Shown here: in pieces, positions 34,837 through 44,069 of the stretch | How the letters are laid out: each line of letters starts with the position of its first letter | Position numbering within the stretch: position 1 is the first letter of the stretch | Source of the DNA: Planctomycetaceae bacterium | Lineage (GTDB): Bacteria > Planctomycetota > Planctomycetia > Pirellulales > UBA1268 | Length of the DNA: 63,607 bases | Direction of reading: 5' to 3' | Assembly: GCA_021300535.1 (NCBI GenBank) | Contig: JAJTED010000012.1 | Span: forward strand, 1-63,607 | Translations under genes and position numbers: made by a program | The notes under the pieces: generated by a model | The model's database searches: none | What the model was told of the DNA's origin: nothing | The model's input: the letters and a program-made list of their open reading frames with translations, nothing else

Positions 34837-37800
34837 CTACAGCGACTGCAGGTAGCCGACGAGATCCGCGAACTCCCGCGGGCTCAGCGAGCGATGCTGC
34901 CCGTCGGGCATCAGCGATTTCTTCTGCACGACCCGCTCGTCCACGTCCGCCTTCTTGACCCGCGTCTCGGCGTCGGGCATGACGATGCGGAGCGTGTCCT
35001 TCTCGTCCTTCACCAGGCCGCTGAAGACCCTGCCATCCTGCATCGTGGTCGTCTCGATCTCGAAACCGGTCTTGATGATCTTCGAGGGCTCGAGCACCGC
35101 CTCGATCAGGTAGTCGATCTTTTGGGTCTTGCCGATGCCGGCGAGCGGCGGCGCCCGCTCGGTGCCCTGCGAGCCGGCGGCATGGCACTTCACGCACCCG
35201 GTCCGCTCGAAGACCCGGCGGCCGAGGGCGTCGCCCGCCGGGGTCCGGGTGGCGGCCAGCGCGGCCGTGCGGAATGCGGCGTCGTCAGCGGTGATGGCCG
35301 CCGGATCGACCTGCGGCGCGATCGGCTTGTCGATCTTCAACGCCGCGGCCACCGCCGCCAGGTCGGCCCGCAACTCCGGCAGCCGCTTGACCAGCGCGGC
35401 CGCCGAATCCTGGAGGACCTGCGTCATCTTCGGGTTGCCGGCGAACTGCCGCCATGACCGCACGGCATCGGCCGCGATCAACGGATCGCCTTCGGCCAGC
35501 AGCCGGGCCCAGTCGTCGATCCGCGGCTCCGCCTCGACCGCCATGAGCGTGGTCAGATCCGCGAGCCGATCGGCGGGGGGACGCTTGTCCTGCGGATCGC
35601 CGACCCGCTTCCAGAGCGAATCGGCCAGGGACGCGGCCTTCGTGCCATGCAGCCTGGCGAGACGGTGCGCCGCCCCGCGAACATCGCCATTCCGGTCGCC
35701 GAGCATCCGCCCGATGGTCTGCAAGGCGAACGGTGAGAGTCCGTCGGTCTCCAGCAGTTCGAGAAGTGTGATCGCGTCCCGCGGCGACTTGATGGCGATT
35801 TCACCCTTCTCGGCGGCTTTGAGAAAACGCCGCACCGCCTCGCCATCGACCGCCTCGCCCGTCTTGGCCGTCATGGCACGGAGCACAAGCAACGCCCGGC
35901 CGGTGACAGTCGCGGGGAGATCGCTTCGCCGCACCAGGCTGCGCAGCCCTTCCAGCAACTCCGGAGATCCGTGCAGCTGCGCCAAATCGAGCAGCAGTTC
36001 CGGCTCGGTGGGCCCCGGATCCGCAAGCGACCTTCCCAGCACGGCTCGGCCGGCCGCGGCCCCCAGATCGATCGCGATCAGCCCCGCCAGCCGCAGGTTT
36101 GGGTCACCGTCGCGAACGAGGCTCGTCAACGTCGATTCGTCGATCACCGGCGCCAGGATCGACGCCGCCTCGTACCGCAGGTGGGCGTCGCTCGCAGCAC
36201 CGGCCTTCAGCGCGGCGACCGCGGCCGCGGCCCGCTCCTCCGGCCGCACGCGGGCCCGGGCCGCGGCGACCCGCACGGCAGGATCGGCGTCGCCGGCGAG
36301 CTGACTGGCAACCGCGTCGGCCTTTTCGACGCCGTAGCGGCGGAGGAGGTTGATCGCCAGCCGCCGCACCCGCCAATCGCCATGCCTGACCCCGCTGTCG
36401 ATGGCGGCCAAAGACTCGGGCGTGGCGATCTGCACGAGCGCCCACAGGGCGTTCGCCGCGCCGAGCGACTCCGCCGCGCCGGCCGCATGGGCCGCGAGCG
36501 CGGGAACGGCGTCGTTCCCTTGCGCCACGAGCGTCCGCGTCGCCTGCTGCCGGACCAGGTGATCGGGCGAGCCGAGGGCCGACACGGCATAGGCCCGGCC
36601 CTTCACGGCATCCTTCCATTCCGGGACATCGAGTCGATGCTGCACGACCGGCTTGTCGCCGCCCGTGTACCGCACCCGCCAGACCCGGCCGGTGAGATCG
36701 CTTTCGTCGTCTCGGCCGTACCAGTCGGCCACCAGCAGGCTGCCGTCCCGGTCGCAGAGCACGTGGCTGCAGCGGAAGTGCGGGTCGCGGCAGACGATGA
36801 ACTCCTCCTGCGCCGCGATGTCGTTGCGGGCGTCTGGCACGAAGCGAAAGATCGTCCGATTCGCGCCGTTGAACCCGTGGCCGCCCCAGTTGTCCACCAG
36901 CAGGCTGCCCTGATACGCCGGGGGGAAGTTCGCCCCTGAGTACCGCATCAGTTGCGTGCACGCCCCGCGGGGCAGTTCGAAACACGGAGCGGCGAGCGGG
37001 TGCCGGCCGGCGAGCCACTCGGAGCCGACGCTGCGGTTCTTGAGATAGTAGTCGACGCCCTCGATGACGCGGATGAACCGGTTCGGGTTGCCCTCGCCGT
37101 TGGACAGTTGCCAGAGCTGGCCGAACGGGTCGTACTCGAACCCGTAGGGCACCCGCAGCCCGCTCACGAGCCGCTCCATCTTCGAGCCATCCGGCTTCAT
37201 CCGCATGACGATGCCGTCATTGCTGCGGCCGGAGATCCGCTCCTTGTCGTCGGCCGTCCGCCGGATGTCGATCTGGTGATCGCCCACGCTCATGTACAGA
37301 TCGTTCTCCGGTCCCCATTCCAGCACGAACATGCCGAACGGGTTCCAGGCCTTGTTCCTGTCGACGGCGATGGTCTGCCGGTTGACGCCGATCGGCTGAT
37401 TGGCGGGTGCGCGGAGGAACGCGGCCACGTCTTTCGCGGCGGCCTCGTCCGCGGCTGCCGCCGGTGGAGCGGCCACCGCCGCCGCGGCCGCCAACCCGGA
37501 ATCGTCGATGTCGAACCGATAGAGATAATTGTTCGCCGTGGCCCACAACTGATTGCCGCGGATCGCCATGCCCATCACCGGGTCGTCGAAGCCGTCGGCC
37601 ACGAGGACGCGGCGGAAGCCCTTGCCGTCCGGCAGCGGATCGAGCCGCACGATCGGGTTCGGTGCCGCCCCCGCCAGCGGCGTGCCCTTGTCGCCGAAGC
37701 GATAGGTGTGGCTTTCGGAGACGTACAGCCGGCCCTGCTCGTCGAGGGCGATGCACACCGGGTTGATGATCGTGGGCTCGCTGACGACGAGTTCCACCGT

Positions 37801-37977
37801 GAACCCCTCGGGCACGGCGAAGTGCCCGATCTGCTCGTGGGCGGGAATGTAGCGATCGATCTTCACGGGGGGCGTTGCCGGCGCGGCGGCAGGTTGTTCG
37901 GCCCGAGCCGGCTGCGGTCCGCAGCAGACGCCACACACCGCCACGAGGGCCAACAGCCGGACACGATCACCATGCAT
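34837..37977 (-). CDS. PVC-type membrane-bound dehydrogenase with HEAT repeats and C-terminal cytochrome c
   Basis: The 1046-residue protein starts with a signal peptide (RLLALVAVCGVCCGPQPARA). An N-terminal beta-propeller (about 45-440) shows the family marks GFTVELVVSEPTIINPV, GRLYVSESHTYRFG and LLVADWYGRDDESDLTGR. A HEAT-like helical section runs about 470-900. A class I cytochrome c domain (about 920-1046) has FERTGCVKCHAAG (CxxCH haem site) and a distal Met in KKSLMPDG. The layout is typical of planctomycete and verrucomicrobial genomes and is thought to oxidise sugars or alcohols in the periplasm; no substrate is known. It seems monocistronic. Confidence 0.9.
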   Translation of the reverse strand: MHGDRVRLLALVAVCGVCCGPQPARAEQPAAAPATPPVKIDRYIPAHEQIGHFAVPEGFTVELVVSEPTIINPVCIALDEQGRLYVSESHTYRFGDKGTPLAGAAPNPIVRLDPLPDGKGFRRVLVADGFDDPVMGMAIRGNQLWATANNYLYRFDIDDSGLAAAAAVAAPPAAAADEAAAKDVAAFLRAPANQPIGVNRQTIAVDRNKAWNPFGMFVLEWGPENDLYMSVGDHQIDIRRTADDKERISGRSNDGIVMRMKPDGSKMERLVSGLRVPYGFEYDPFGQLWQLSNGEGNPNRFIRVIEGVDYYLKNRSVGSEWLAGRHPLAAPCFELPRGACTQLMRYSGANFPPAYQGSLLVDNWGGHGFNGANRTIFRFVPDARNDIAAQEEFIVCRDPHFRCSHVLCDRDGSLLVADWYGRDDESDLTGRVWRVRYTGGDKPVVQHRLDVPEWKDAVKGRAYAVSALGSPDHLVRQQATRTLVAQGNDAVPALAAHAAGAAESLGAANALWALVQIATPESLAAIDSGVRHGDWRVRRLAINLLRRYGVEKADAVASQLAGDADPAVRVAAARARVRPEERAAAAVAALKAGAASDAHLRYEAASILAPVIDESTLTSLVRDGDPNLRLAGLIAIDLGAAAGRAVLGRSLADPGPTEPELLLDLAQLHGSPELLEGLRSLVRRSDLPATVTGRALLVLRAMTAKTGEAVDGEAVRRFLKAAEKGEIAIKSPRDAITLLELLETDGLSPFALQTIGRMLGDRNGDVRGAAHRLARLHGTKAASLADSLWKRVGDPQDKRPPADRLADLTTLMAVEAEPRIDDWARLLAEGDPLIAADAVRSWRQFAGNPKMTQVLQDSAAALVKRLPELRADLAAVAAALKIDKPIAPQVDPAAITADDAAFRTAALAATRTPAGDALGRRVFERTGCVKCHAAGSQGTERAPPLAGIGKTQKIDYLIEAVLEPSKIIKTGFEIETTTMQDGRVFSGLVKDEKDTLRIVMPDAETRVKKADVDERVVQKKSLMPDGQHRSLSPREFADLVGYLQSL

Positions 37978-38165
37978 GCCAAACTCCTCCTCAGAGAAAT
38001 GCCCCGGGAACCGCCGCCGATCTCCTGAAAGCCTACCGCGGCACGGTGACCGCCGCCAGCGCGACCGGCACCGCGCGGATGCCGACCGCGGTCAGGCGTT
38101 TGCCTGACGTTCTTCTGCTCACCGGAGCACGACGGTCGGAGCCCGCCGCTCGCGCGTGCTCTCGA

Positions 38166-38215
38166 GACGGCCGTCAAAGGCCGTGCGGCCGGGGGCCTGC
38201 TGCGGCCCGCGCGGG
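38166..38215 (+). repeat. 50-bp dispersed repeat, copy 2
   Basis: The partner of 32881-32930 (one mismatch in 50). It covers the stop codon and last dozen codons of lgt, so it has supplied the tail ARAAAGPRPHGL of that protein. Confidence 0.85.
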
Positions 38216-39238
38216 GATGGGCTGGCGGGCGATCCACCACCACAGCGCAGCGGCGAGCAGGAGGAGCACCAGAGACACCAGCTGCGAGATCGACAGCGGC
38301 GTGCCGAATGCCGGCGGCTCGTCGATGCGGATCGCCTCGAGCAACAGCCGCGACAGCGGATGCAGCGTGAGCACCAGCGCGAAGACCTCGCCCGGCCGCC
38401 GGGCCAGGGGCGTGTAGGCGATCGCAAGGGCCGCGAGCAGCGCCGCGTCGATCGCGGCGTAGAGCTGCGCGGGATGCACGGGCAGGCTCCATGGCGGTGG
38501 CTGCCCGGCCGCGGCAGCCGGGAGCAGGCCGCGGGCGGCCTGGTCGAGCCACGGCGGACTCTCCGGCGGAAACCGCACGGCCCAGGGGAGGTCACATGCT
38601 CCGCCGTAGCAGCAGCCGTTCAAGAAGCAGCCCACGCGGCCGAGCGCCAGGCCGACAAGCAAGCCCGGCGCGATCACGTCGGCGAGTGGCAAGATCGGCA
38701 GCCCGCGGCGCCGCGCGAAGAGCCAGGCGGCGACGGCCGCAGTGGGGAGCGAGCCGAAGACGACGAGGCCGCCCTGGGCGATGTTGAGCACCTGCCCGAG
38801 CGATGCCGCCAGGCTGCGATCGGGCGGAAAGAACTGGTGGTAATACTCGATGACGTAAAACAGCCGCGCGCCCACGAGGCCCCAGAGGAAAACCTCCATG
38901 CCCAGCCCGAGGATCGTGTCGGCGTCGATGCCGATGCCGCGGCCGCGGCGCACCGAGAGCCAGATGCCGGCCGCCGCCGCCACGAGCAGCATCACGCCGT
39001 AGCCGCGGATCGGCACGCCCGCCCCGTCGTCGAGCGCCGGCAGGCCCCAGAGGATAAACGCGCCGGCCGCCGCCAGCGGCACGCCGAGGGTCGTGACCGC
39101 CCGCGTGAGTCCCTCGCGGGCGGCCGTCCATGCCAGGCCGCCGGCCCCGAGCACCGCCCACAGGGCGAGCAGGCACCCCCAGCCGAACAGCGGCAGCGAG
39201 CCGAGGTGTGCGGGAATGTGAAACAGCGTCGATTGCAT
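38174..39238 (-). CDS. lgt: Prolipoprotein diacylglyceryl transferase
   Basis: The 354-residue membrane protein transfers diacylglycerol from phosphatidylglycerol to the lipobox Cys of prolipoproteins. It begins with membrane segments (LFGWGCLLALWAVLG, TTLGVPLAAAGAFILWG, GYGVMLLVAAAAGIW). The active-site region reads GARLFYVIEYYHQFF, NIAQGGLVVFGSL and LGRVGCFLNGCCYGGAC, the planctomycete form of the GRxGNF(I)N signature; the H-P-x-Q-L-Y motif HPAQLYAAI follows. The length exceeds E. coli Lgt (291) due to an N-terminal extension. Its ATG shares one base with the panC stop. The end is formed by the 50-bp repeat. Confidence 0.92.
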   Translation of the reverse strand: MQSTLFHIPAHLGSLPLFGWGCLLALWAVLGAGGLAWTAAREGLTRAVTTLGVPLAAAGAFILWGLPALDDGAGVPIRGYGVMLLVAAAAGIWLSVRRGRGIGIDADTILGLGMEVFLWGLVGARLFYVIEYYHQFFPPDRSLAASLGQVLNIAQGGLVVFGSLPTAAVAAWLFARRRGLPILPLADVIAPGLLVGLALGRVGCFLNGCCYGGACDLPWAVRFPPESPPWLDQAARGLLPAAAAGQPPPWSLPVHPAQLYAAIDAALLAALAIAYTPLARRPGEVFALVLTLHPLSRLLLEAIRIDEPPAFGTPLSISQLVSLVLLLLAAALWWWIARQPIPARAAAGPRPHGL

Positions 39239-40104
39239 CAGCCGTCTCCATCCGACCGTGGCGGCAGTGCGCGGTTGTCGATCAGCCGCGTCGTGCCCAG
39301 TCGGCCGGCGACGAGCGCCACCGCCGACCGCCCCGCGGTCGGCGATGCCAGCGACTCCGCATCGACGACCGTGGCATAGTCGATCGCCACGCCCGCGGCC
39401 AAGAGCGGCTCGCGCATGGCCGCCTCGATCGCCGCCACGTCGGCCCCGGCCTCCCAGGCAGCCGCGGCCCGCTCCAGGGCGGCATTCAACGCCGTGGCCC
39501 GCGCCCGCTCGGCAGCCGAGAGATAGGCGTTGCGGGAACTCATCGCCAGGCCGTCGGCCTCGCGCACCGTCGGGCAGACGACGATTGAAATCGGCAGGCC
39601 GAGATCGCGGACCATGCGCCTGACGACGAGCGTCTGCTGCCAATCCTTGGCGCCGAAGTAGGCGACATCGGCCGGCACCGCCAGCAACAGCCGGCAGACC
39701 ACCGTGGCCACGCCGGAGAAGTGACCGGGCCGGATCGCCCCCTCGAATCCCCGGGCCGGCCCCTCGACGACGATCCGCGTGGCGTCCGCGGGCGGGTAGA
39801 CGGCTGCGGCCTCGGGCGCGTAGACCCAGCGAACGCCGTGCGGCGCGAGCAGCGCCAGGTCGGCGGCGAGCGTCCGTGGATAGCGGGCAAAATCCTCCCC
39901 GGGGCCGAACTGTGTCGGATTGACGAAGATCGACACCGCGACGTCGTCGCACTCCCGCGCGGCCCGCTCCACGAGGCTCACATGCCCGGCATGCAGCGCG
40001 CCCATCGTGGGCACGAAACCGATCCGCCGGCCGGCCGCGCGGGCGGCCCCGACTGCCTGCCGCATGGCCGCGGGCGTGTCGATGAGCGGAATCGCCCCAG
40101 GCAT
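39238..40104 (-). CDS. panC: Pantothenate synthetase (pantoate-beta-alanine ligase)
   Basis: The 288-residue enzyme joins pantoate and beta-alanine with ATP for coenzyme A synthesis. Motifs: IGFVPTMGALHAGHVSLV (the HIGH-like nucleotide site), SIFVNPTQFGPGEDF, FSGVATVVCRLL, FGAKDWQQ, PTVREADGLAMSSRN (KMSKS-like region) and a C-terminal DYATVVDAESL domain. Its ATG overlaps the folK stop (TGATG), and lgt follows with the same overlap, so the three are one transcript. Confidence 0.95.
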   Translation of the reverse strand: MPGAIPLIDTPAAMRQAVGAARAAGRRIGFVPTMGALHAGHVSLVERAARECDDVAVSIFVNPTQFGPGEDFARYPRTLAADLALLAPHGVRWVYAPEAAAVYPPADATRIVVEGPARGFEGAIRPGHFSGVATVVCRLLLAVPADVAYFGAKDWQQTLVVRRMVRDLGLPISIVVCPTVREADGLAMSSRNAYLSAAERARATALNAALERAAAAWEAGADVAAIEAAMREPLLAAGVAIDYATVVDAESLASPTAGRSAVALVAGRLGTTRLIDNRALPPRSDGDG

Positions 40105-41198
40105 CAGACCATCGCCTCGACGGCCGCGGTGGCCTCGGCCACGGCCCGCGTCAGATCGCACGCATCGACGGTGACCACCGCCTTGGGCGCGAGCGGACTC
40201 CGCGGCCCCGGGCCCCGCAGGCGGCGCACAAGACGCTCCTGGACCGCCGCGAGCGCCGCGGTCGTGGCCGCCGAGCCGCAGAGCGTGGCGGTGTGCGGCT
40301 GGTGATCGGCGAACCCGTCGCCGCCGGGGCTCATCCGCCGGGAGTGGCAGGTGATCCGCTCCTCGAGCACGTCGACGGGGGCGACAAGCAGGATGGCGAC
40401 GTGGGGCACGGGCGCCTGCCGTGCCGCATGTTCGACCGCCGCATCGAGCCGCGCCGCGTCGGTCGGCGACAGTCCGCCAGCGGCCGCCGCAGCGACGGCG
40501 TCGAGGCAGTAGTCAATGACGGTGCCGTGCGGATCATCCGGCCACGTCGCCGCTGCGAGCGGCTCCACCCAGGCGGCGATCAGGTCGTGCCATGGCTCCA
40601 CGCCCGCCGCCGGCAGGGGAATCGGCAATGGGCGGGGCGCGTGGATCACCCGGGCCAGCACCGCGTCACCGACGGCCGCGGCAACCTCGGCCGCGCCGCT
40701 GCCCGGCGCGCCTACCACCGCGACCAGCGGATGCGGAGCCGAGATGTTGTCGAGCAGCGTGCGCAGCGAGCAAGCAGCGAGCGGATGCGGGAAATCGGCG
40801 GCGATCTCGACCGCCGGCTCGAGCACGAACCGCCGCGTCGCCATCCGCGGATGGGGCACGGTGAGCGTCGTCTCATCGACAACGAGGTCGTCGTAGAGGA
40901 GCAGGTCGAGGTCGAGCGTCCGCTCCCCCCAGCGTTCCGTCCGCTCGCGGTGGAGGGTGTTTTCGACGGCGGCCAGGAGCCCGAGCACGTCGTGGGGGCC
41001 GAGGTCGGTCTCCAGAAGGCAGGCGCCGTTGAGATAGGGCGACTGGCCCACCGGGCCGCCCACCGGGCGGGTCTCACGATAGCGGCTCACGGCCAGCATC
41101 CGCACGCCCGGCATGAACCGCAGCAGTTCGACGGCGCGGTCGAGTTGTTCACGCCGTCGGCCGAGATTCGATCCGCACCCGACGAGGCATCGTGCCAT
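40104..41198 (-). CDS. folK: FolK (HPPK) fused to a deoxynucleoside-kinase-like domain
   Basis: The 364-residue protein is read from ATG 41196-41198 (MARCLVGCGSNLGRRREQLD). The HPPK domain (1-150) is complete: YRETRPVGGPVGQSPYLNGA, ERWGERTLDLDLLLYDD (Mg/ATP Asp pair) and VPHPRMATRRFVLEP. It pyrophosphorylates hydroxymethyl-dihydropterin in folate synthesis. The C-terminal half (about 170-364) resembles a P-loop deoxynucleoside kinase: VAVVGAPGSGAAEVA, DYCLDAVAAA and LLVAPVDVLEERITCHSRR. Its Walker A lacks the GK(S/T) lysine, so kinase activity is doubtful. HPPK-kinase fusions are known in some bacteria. It is the first gene of the folK-panC-lgt operon. Confidence 0.82.
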   Translation of the reverse strand: MARCLVGCGSNLGRRREQLDRAVELLRFMPGVRMLAVSRYRETRPVGGPVGQSPYLNGACLLETDLGPHDVLGLLAAVENTLHRERTERWGERTLDLDLLLYDDLVVDETTLTVPHPRMATRRFVLEPAVEIAADFPHPLAACSLRTLLDNISAPHPLVAVVGAPGSGAAEVAAAVGDAVLARVIHAPRPLPIPLPAAGVEPWHDLIAAWVEPLAAATWPDDPHGTVIDYCLDAVAAAAAGGLSPTDAARLDAAVEHAARQAPVPHVAILLVAPVDVLEERITCHSRRMSPGGDGFADHQPHTATLCGSAATTAALAAVQERLVRRLRGPGPRSPLAPKAVVTVDACDLTRAVAEATAAVEAMV

Positions 41199-41691
41199 GG
41201 TTGTTCCCGCGACCTTGAACGGAGCGGGACATTCTATCGGCGGCGGCACCACAGCCGGCAACTGCGTCGCCAGGACGCGGTGCGGGGCCGGAAAACGGGG
41301 GGGACATCCAGGCCACGACCAAGGTCGTCGACTGTCGATCCCTCAAGTCGTCGCCCCCCTTTGTGTCTTTCCGACTCCGCACCGATGCCTGCGATTCAAC
41401 CCTGTCGGCCTTGCGCCGCGAACCCGCAGGGGCGAGTCTCGCGTGCCGTGTCGCTCGTGCTGCGGATCTCGTCACCGACCGATGGGGGTGATTCTGGGGA
41501 GCCGCTTCGGCTTGTCAAGGACGCGCGGGCATCGCCGCACCAGGCGGGGCTTCACGGTTGCGAACCGTGTCGCATGGACCCGCGAAAGCCGCGTGCCGTC
41601 AGCGCCAGCGACGCCAGCATTGCCGCGACTGGGAAAAAATGCTGTGCTTCTCCGCGGCGGAAACGGCAGGCCCTTCAATCCCGGAACGTTC
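41199..41691. other. Gap between divergent folK and CPBP genes
   Basis: These 493 bases must contain both promoters. Short frames cross it on both strands, but none shows a ribosome site or family motif. No repeat copy, tRNA or known small-RNA fold was recognised. Confidence 0.4.
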
Positions 41692-42519
41692 ATGAGCCGG
41701 TTTTTCGACGATCCGCACGAGGCCGGCGATGCAGCCGATCCGCCGGCATGGAGCGCCGACATCGGGCCGCTCGCCGCCGATGTCGAGCCGGCCGCCGCGA
41801 ATGGTGGCGACGAGGCGGAGCGGGCGTCGCCGCCAGACTCATACTGGAGCCTCTCGCGCACACCGCTGACGAGTCTGGTGTTCGCCCTGCCACTCGTGCT
41901 GGCCTACGAGGGGGGCGTGCTCCTCTTGGGCCGCGGGTCGCCGCGCAACGGCGCCGACGTCTGGCTGCGGCAGCTGCTCGACGCCCTCGGTTTCGGGGCC
42001 TATTTCCTGCTCCCGGCACTCACGGTGCTGGGGCTGCTCGCCTGGCACCACGTCGAGCACGACCGCTGGCACTTCAGCCCCGCCGTGCTCGCGGGAATGG
42101 CCGCGGAATGCGTGCTCTGGGCCGCCACGCTCGTCGGCCTGGCCCGCCTCCAGGATCGCCTCTGGCCCTTGGCGGCGGCAGCCGGCTGGGACGGCGTTTT
42201 CGCCCGCCTGATCGGGTTCTGCGGGGCCGGTCTCTACGAGGAGGTGCTCTTCCGGCTGCTCCTCCTGCCCCTGCTGATCTGGCTCTGCGAGCGGCTCGGG
42301 GCGGGGCCCGTCACGGCGGCGATCGTCGGCCTCGTGACATCCAGTCTGCTGTTCAGCGCGGCCCACTATGTCGGCCCGCTGGGCGAGCACTTCGAACTCT
42401 ACAGTTTCACGTTCCGCACGCTGGCAGGCATGTTCTTCGCGATCCTGTTCGTCGTCCGCGGCTTCGGCATCGCGGCCGGCACGCACGCGGTGTACGACGT
42501 GCTCGTGGGCCTCGTCTGA
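41692..42519 (+). CDS. CPBP-family intramembrane glutamic endopeptidase
   Basis: The 275-residue membrane protein starts at ATG 41692 with an acidic soluble N-terminus of about 60 residues. Membrane helices follow (SLVFALPLVLAYEGGVLLL, FGAYFLLPALTVLGLLAW, GMAAECVLWAATLVGLA). Motif 1 is GAGLYEEVLFRLLLLPL (EExxxR), motif 2 is LLFSAAHYVG, motif 3 is GTHAVYDVLVGLV; these carry the catalytic Glu and His residues of CPBP (Rce1-like) enzymes. Roles in the family range from prenyl-protein cutting to bacteriocin immunity. No linked substrate is visible. A T7 run at about 42570 follows without a clear stem. Confidence 0.85.
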   Translation: MSRFFDDPHEAGDAADPPAWSADIGPLAADVEPAAANGGDEAERASPPDSYWSLSRTPLTSLVFALPLVLAYEGGVLLLGRGSPRNGADVWLRQLLDALGFGAYFLLPALTVLGLLAWHHVEHDRWHFSPAVLAGMAAECVLWAATLVGLARLQDRLWPLAAAAGWDGVFARLIGFCGAGLYEEVLFRLLLLPLLIWLCERLGAGPVTAAIVGLVTSSLLFSAAHYVGPLGEHFELYSFTFRTLAGMFFAILFVVRGFGIAAGTHAVYDVLVGLV

Positions 42520-42741
42520 CCGCGCGGTCCGTCGCGGGCGACGCCCTGCGATCTTGTCAAGGGTCGGCGCGGTTTTTTTGTGCGGTAGCGAGCGACGGTG
42601 TTTTCCCGTGGAACAGCGTCGGTCGTGGTCGGCTTGGTGGCTGCGCAGGCACCGCCTTATAATCGGCGTCGTAGGCGGGAGGTTCTTGGAAGACCGCGGT
42701 CGTTCCGTGGTCCATCGCGAGTTCCCGGAGTCGTTGCCATC

Positions 42742-43281
42742 GTGCTCTCGGTTCGCCCCAAGGTCACAGAGCTGGTCTTCCAGCTCTACGGCCGCGTGCT
42801 CCATCCGGAGCTGTTCGTGATCTGTGCGACGCGATCGGTCGATCGCGGCGGGTATGCGGCCACGATCGCGATCACCGAGGCCGGCCATCTGATCTCCTGG
42901 CGAAAGGACGGCCTGACGCTCACCGAGGTGGCCACGAGCCTCGCCCAGCCGCTCCCGCAGAGGCGGCGGCTGCTCTCGCACCGCATCGCCGGCGAGCGCA
43001 GCGACCGCCTGGAATGCCGGGGCGGCGCCGGCTATCAGACCTGCTTCCAGCTCGAGACCGTCGCGCAGGAGGTGTTCTGGTCGTTCCAACAGGAGCTCGT
43101 CGTCGAGGGGTCGAAGCGGGGGCTTCTGCACCGCTTCGAATCCGGCGGCCGGCTGGCCCTGGGCGGCCTGTCGTGGATCCACGTCGAGACCCGCCCCCGC
43201 AGCCTGCTGGTCCAGTCGTACCATACGTTTCCCGACGATCTGGCGATCGTGAAGAGCCAGTCGCTCTTCGAGTGCCCCTGA
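42742..43281 (+). CDS. DUF2617 family protein
   Basis: The 179-residue protein is read from the GTG at 42742 (VLSVRPKVTELVFQLYGR), where similarity to the family begins; an upstream in-frame ATG at 42598 would add a basic, unconserved stretch. Conserved runs are LHPELFVICATR, ITEAGHLISWRKDG, LPQRRRLLSHRIAGERSD, YQTCFQLETV, EVFWSFQQELVVEG and LLVQSYHTFPDDLAIVKSQ. This family is common in planctomycetes and its function is unknown; the sequence suggests a soluble alpha/beta protein. The response-regulator gene follows after 28 bases. Confidence 0.8.
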   Translation: MLSVRPKVTELVFQLYGRVLHPELFVICATRSVDRGGYAATIAITEAGHLISWRKDGLTLTEVATSLAQPLPQRRRLLSHRIAGERSDRLECRGGAGYQTCFQLETVAQEVFWSFQQELVVEGSKRGLLHRFESGGRLALGGLSWIHVETRPRSLLVQSYHTFPDDLAIVKSQSLFECP

Positions 43282-43309
43282 CGCCCCATCTCTACCCTTG
43301 CGGTCCGCC

Positions 43310-43795
43310 ATGCCCAAGTCCCAGGCCAGACCCGTCCCGCCCGGCGCCGCCACCCGACGGAGCCGCGTCCTGATCGCGGACGACAACGAGCCCAACCGCG
43401 AGCTGCTCGAGGTCTATCTCGCCGACATCGACTGCGAGATCGCCACGGCCGTGGACGGCGCCGACACGCTCGACAAGGTCGCGGCCTTCAAGCCCGACGT
43501 CATCCTCCTCGACGTCATGATGCCGAAGCTCTCGGGCTTCGAGGTCTGCCAGCGGCTCAAGTCCGACCCGGCGACGAGCCCGACGATGATCCTGATGGTG
43601 ACGGCCCTCGGCGAGCTCGGCGACATCGAGCGGGCCGTGGACGCCGGCACCGACGACTTCCTCTCCAAGCCGGTGAACCGCGTCGAGCTCGTGAAGCGGG
43701 TGGAGAACATGCTCAAGCTCCGGCACGTCACCGACGAACTGGAGCGGCTGCGGAGCTACATCCGCACCATGGACGACGACCAGCCGCCGCGATGA
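43310..43795 (+). CDS. Single-domain response regulator (CheY-like)
   Basis: The 161-residue protein consists of a receiver domain (about 18-138) and short tails. Acidic pocket VLIADDNEPNRELLEVYL, phosphoacceptor Asp in KPDVILLDVMMPKLSGFEV, Thr in MVTALGE and Lys in DDFLSKPVNRVEL are all present, so it can take a phosphate. There is no output domain; the C-terminal helix ends KLRHVTDELERLRSYI. Its sensor kinase is not in the window. It may act by protein binding. Confidence 0.92.
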   Translation: MPKSQARPVPPGAATRRSRVLIADDNEPNRELLEVYLADIDCEIATAVDGADTLDKVAAFKPDVILLDVMMPKLSGFEVCQRLKSDPATSPTMILMVTALGELGDIERAVDAGTDDFLSKPVNRVELVKRVENMLKLRHVTDELERLRSYIRTMDDDQPPR

Positions 43796-43831
43796 CCGCG
43801 GGCCTGGTGCTGCATGGATGACGGGACGATC

Positions 43832-44054
43832 TTCATGCCCGGAGTCCCCGGGTTGCCACCCGGGGCTTCTTGGGCGTGTTGCTCCCACAAAAAGCCCCCG
43901 GCGGAAGCCGGGGGACTCCGGGTCGCATGCCGTCCCGCGTGCCATGGGATGGGGGTGCGAACCAGGAAAGCAGATGCCGTCGTGCGGCATGGAAGGTCGA
44001 GCGGCCTTCATACCCGGAGTCCCCGGGTTGCCGCCCGGGGCTTGTTGGGTCTGT
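43832..44054. repeat. Cluster of three palindromic repeat copies (C, D, E)
   Basis: Copy C (43832-43874) and copy E (44008-44054, similarity reaching back to about 43976) are inverted relative to copies A and B; copy D (43887-43930) is in the A/B orientation and is a diverged form (CCCCCGGC...GCCGGGGG). The cluster fills the gap between the convergent response regulator and metF genes. Confidence 0.85.
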
Positions 44055-44069
44055 GACTGCCCCGCACCG

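Noticed and set aside
41149-41475. Minus-strand frame of 108 codons upstream of folK
   Set aside because: Overlaps folK in another frame, has no ribosome site or motif.
42556-42580. Rho-independent terminator at the T7 run after the CPBP gene
   Set aside because: No stable stem could be drawn directly before the T-run.
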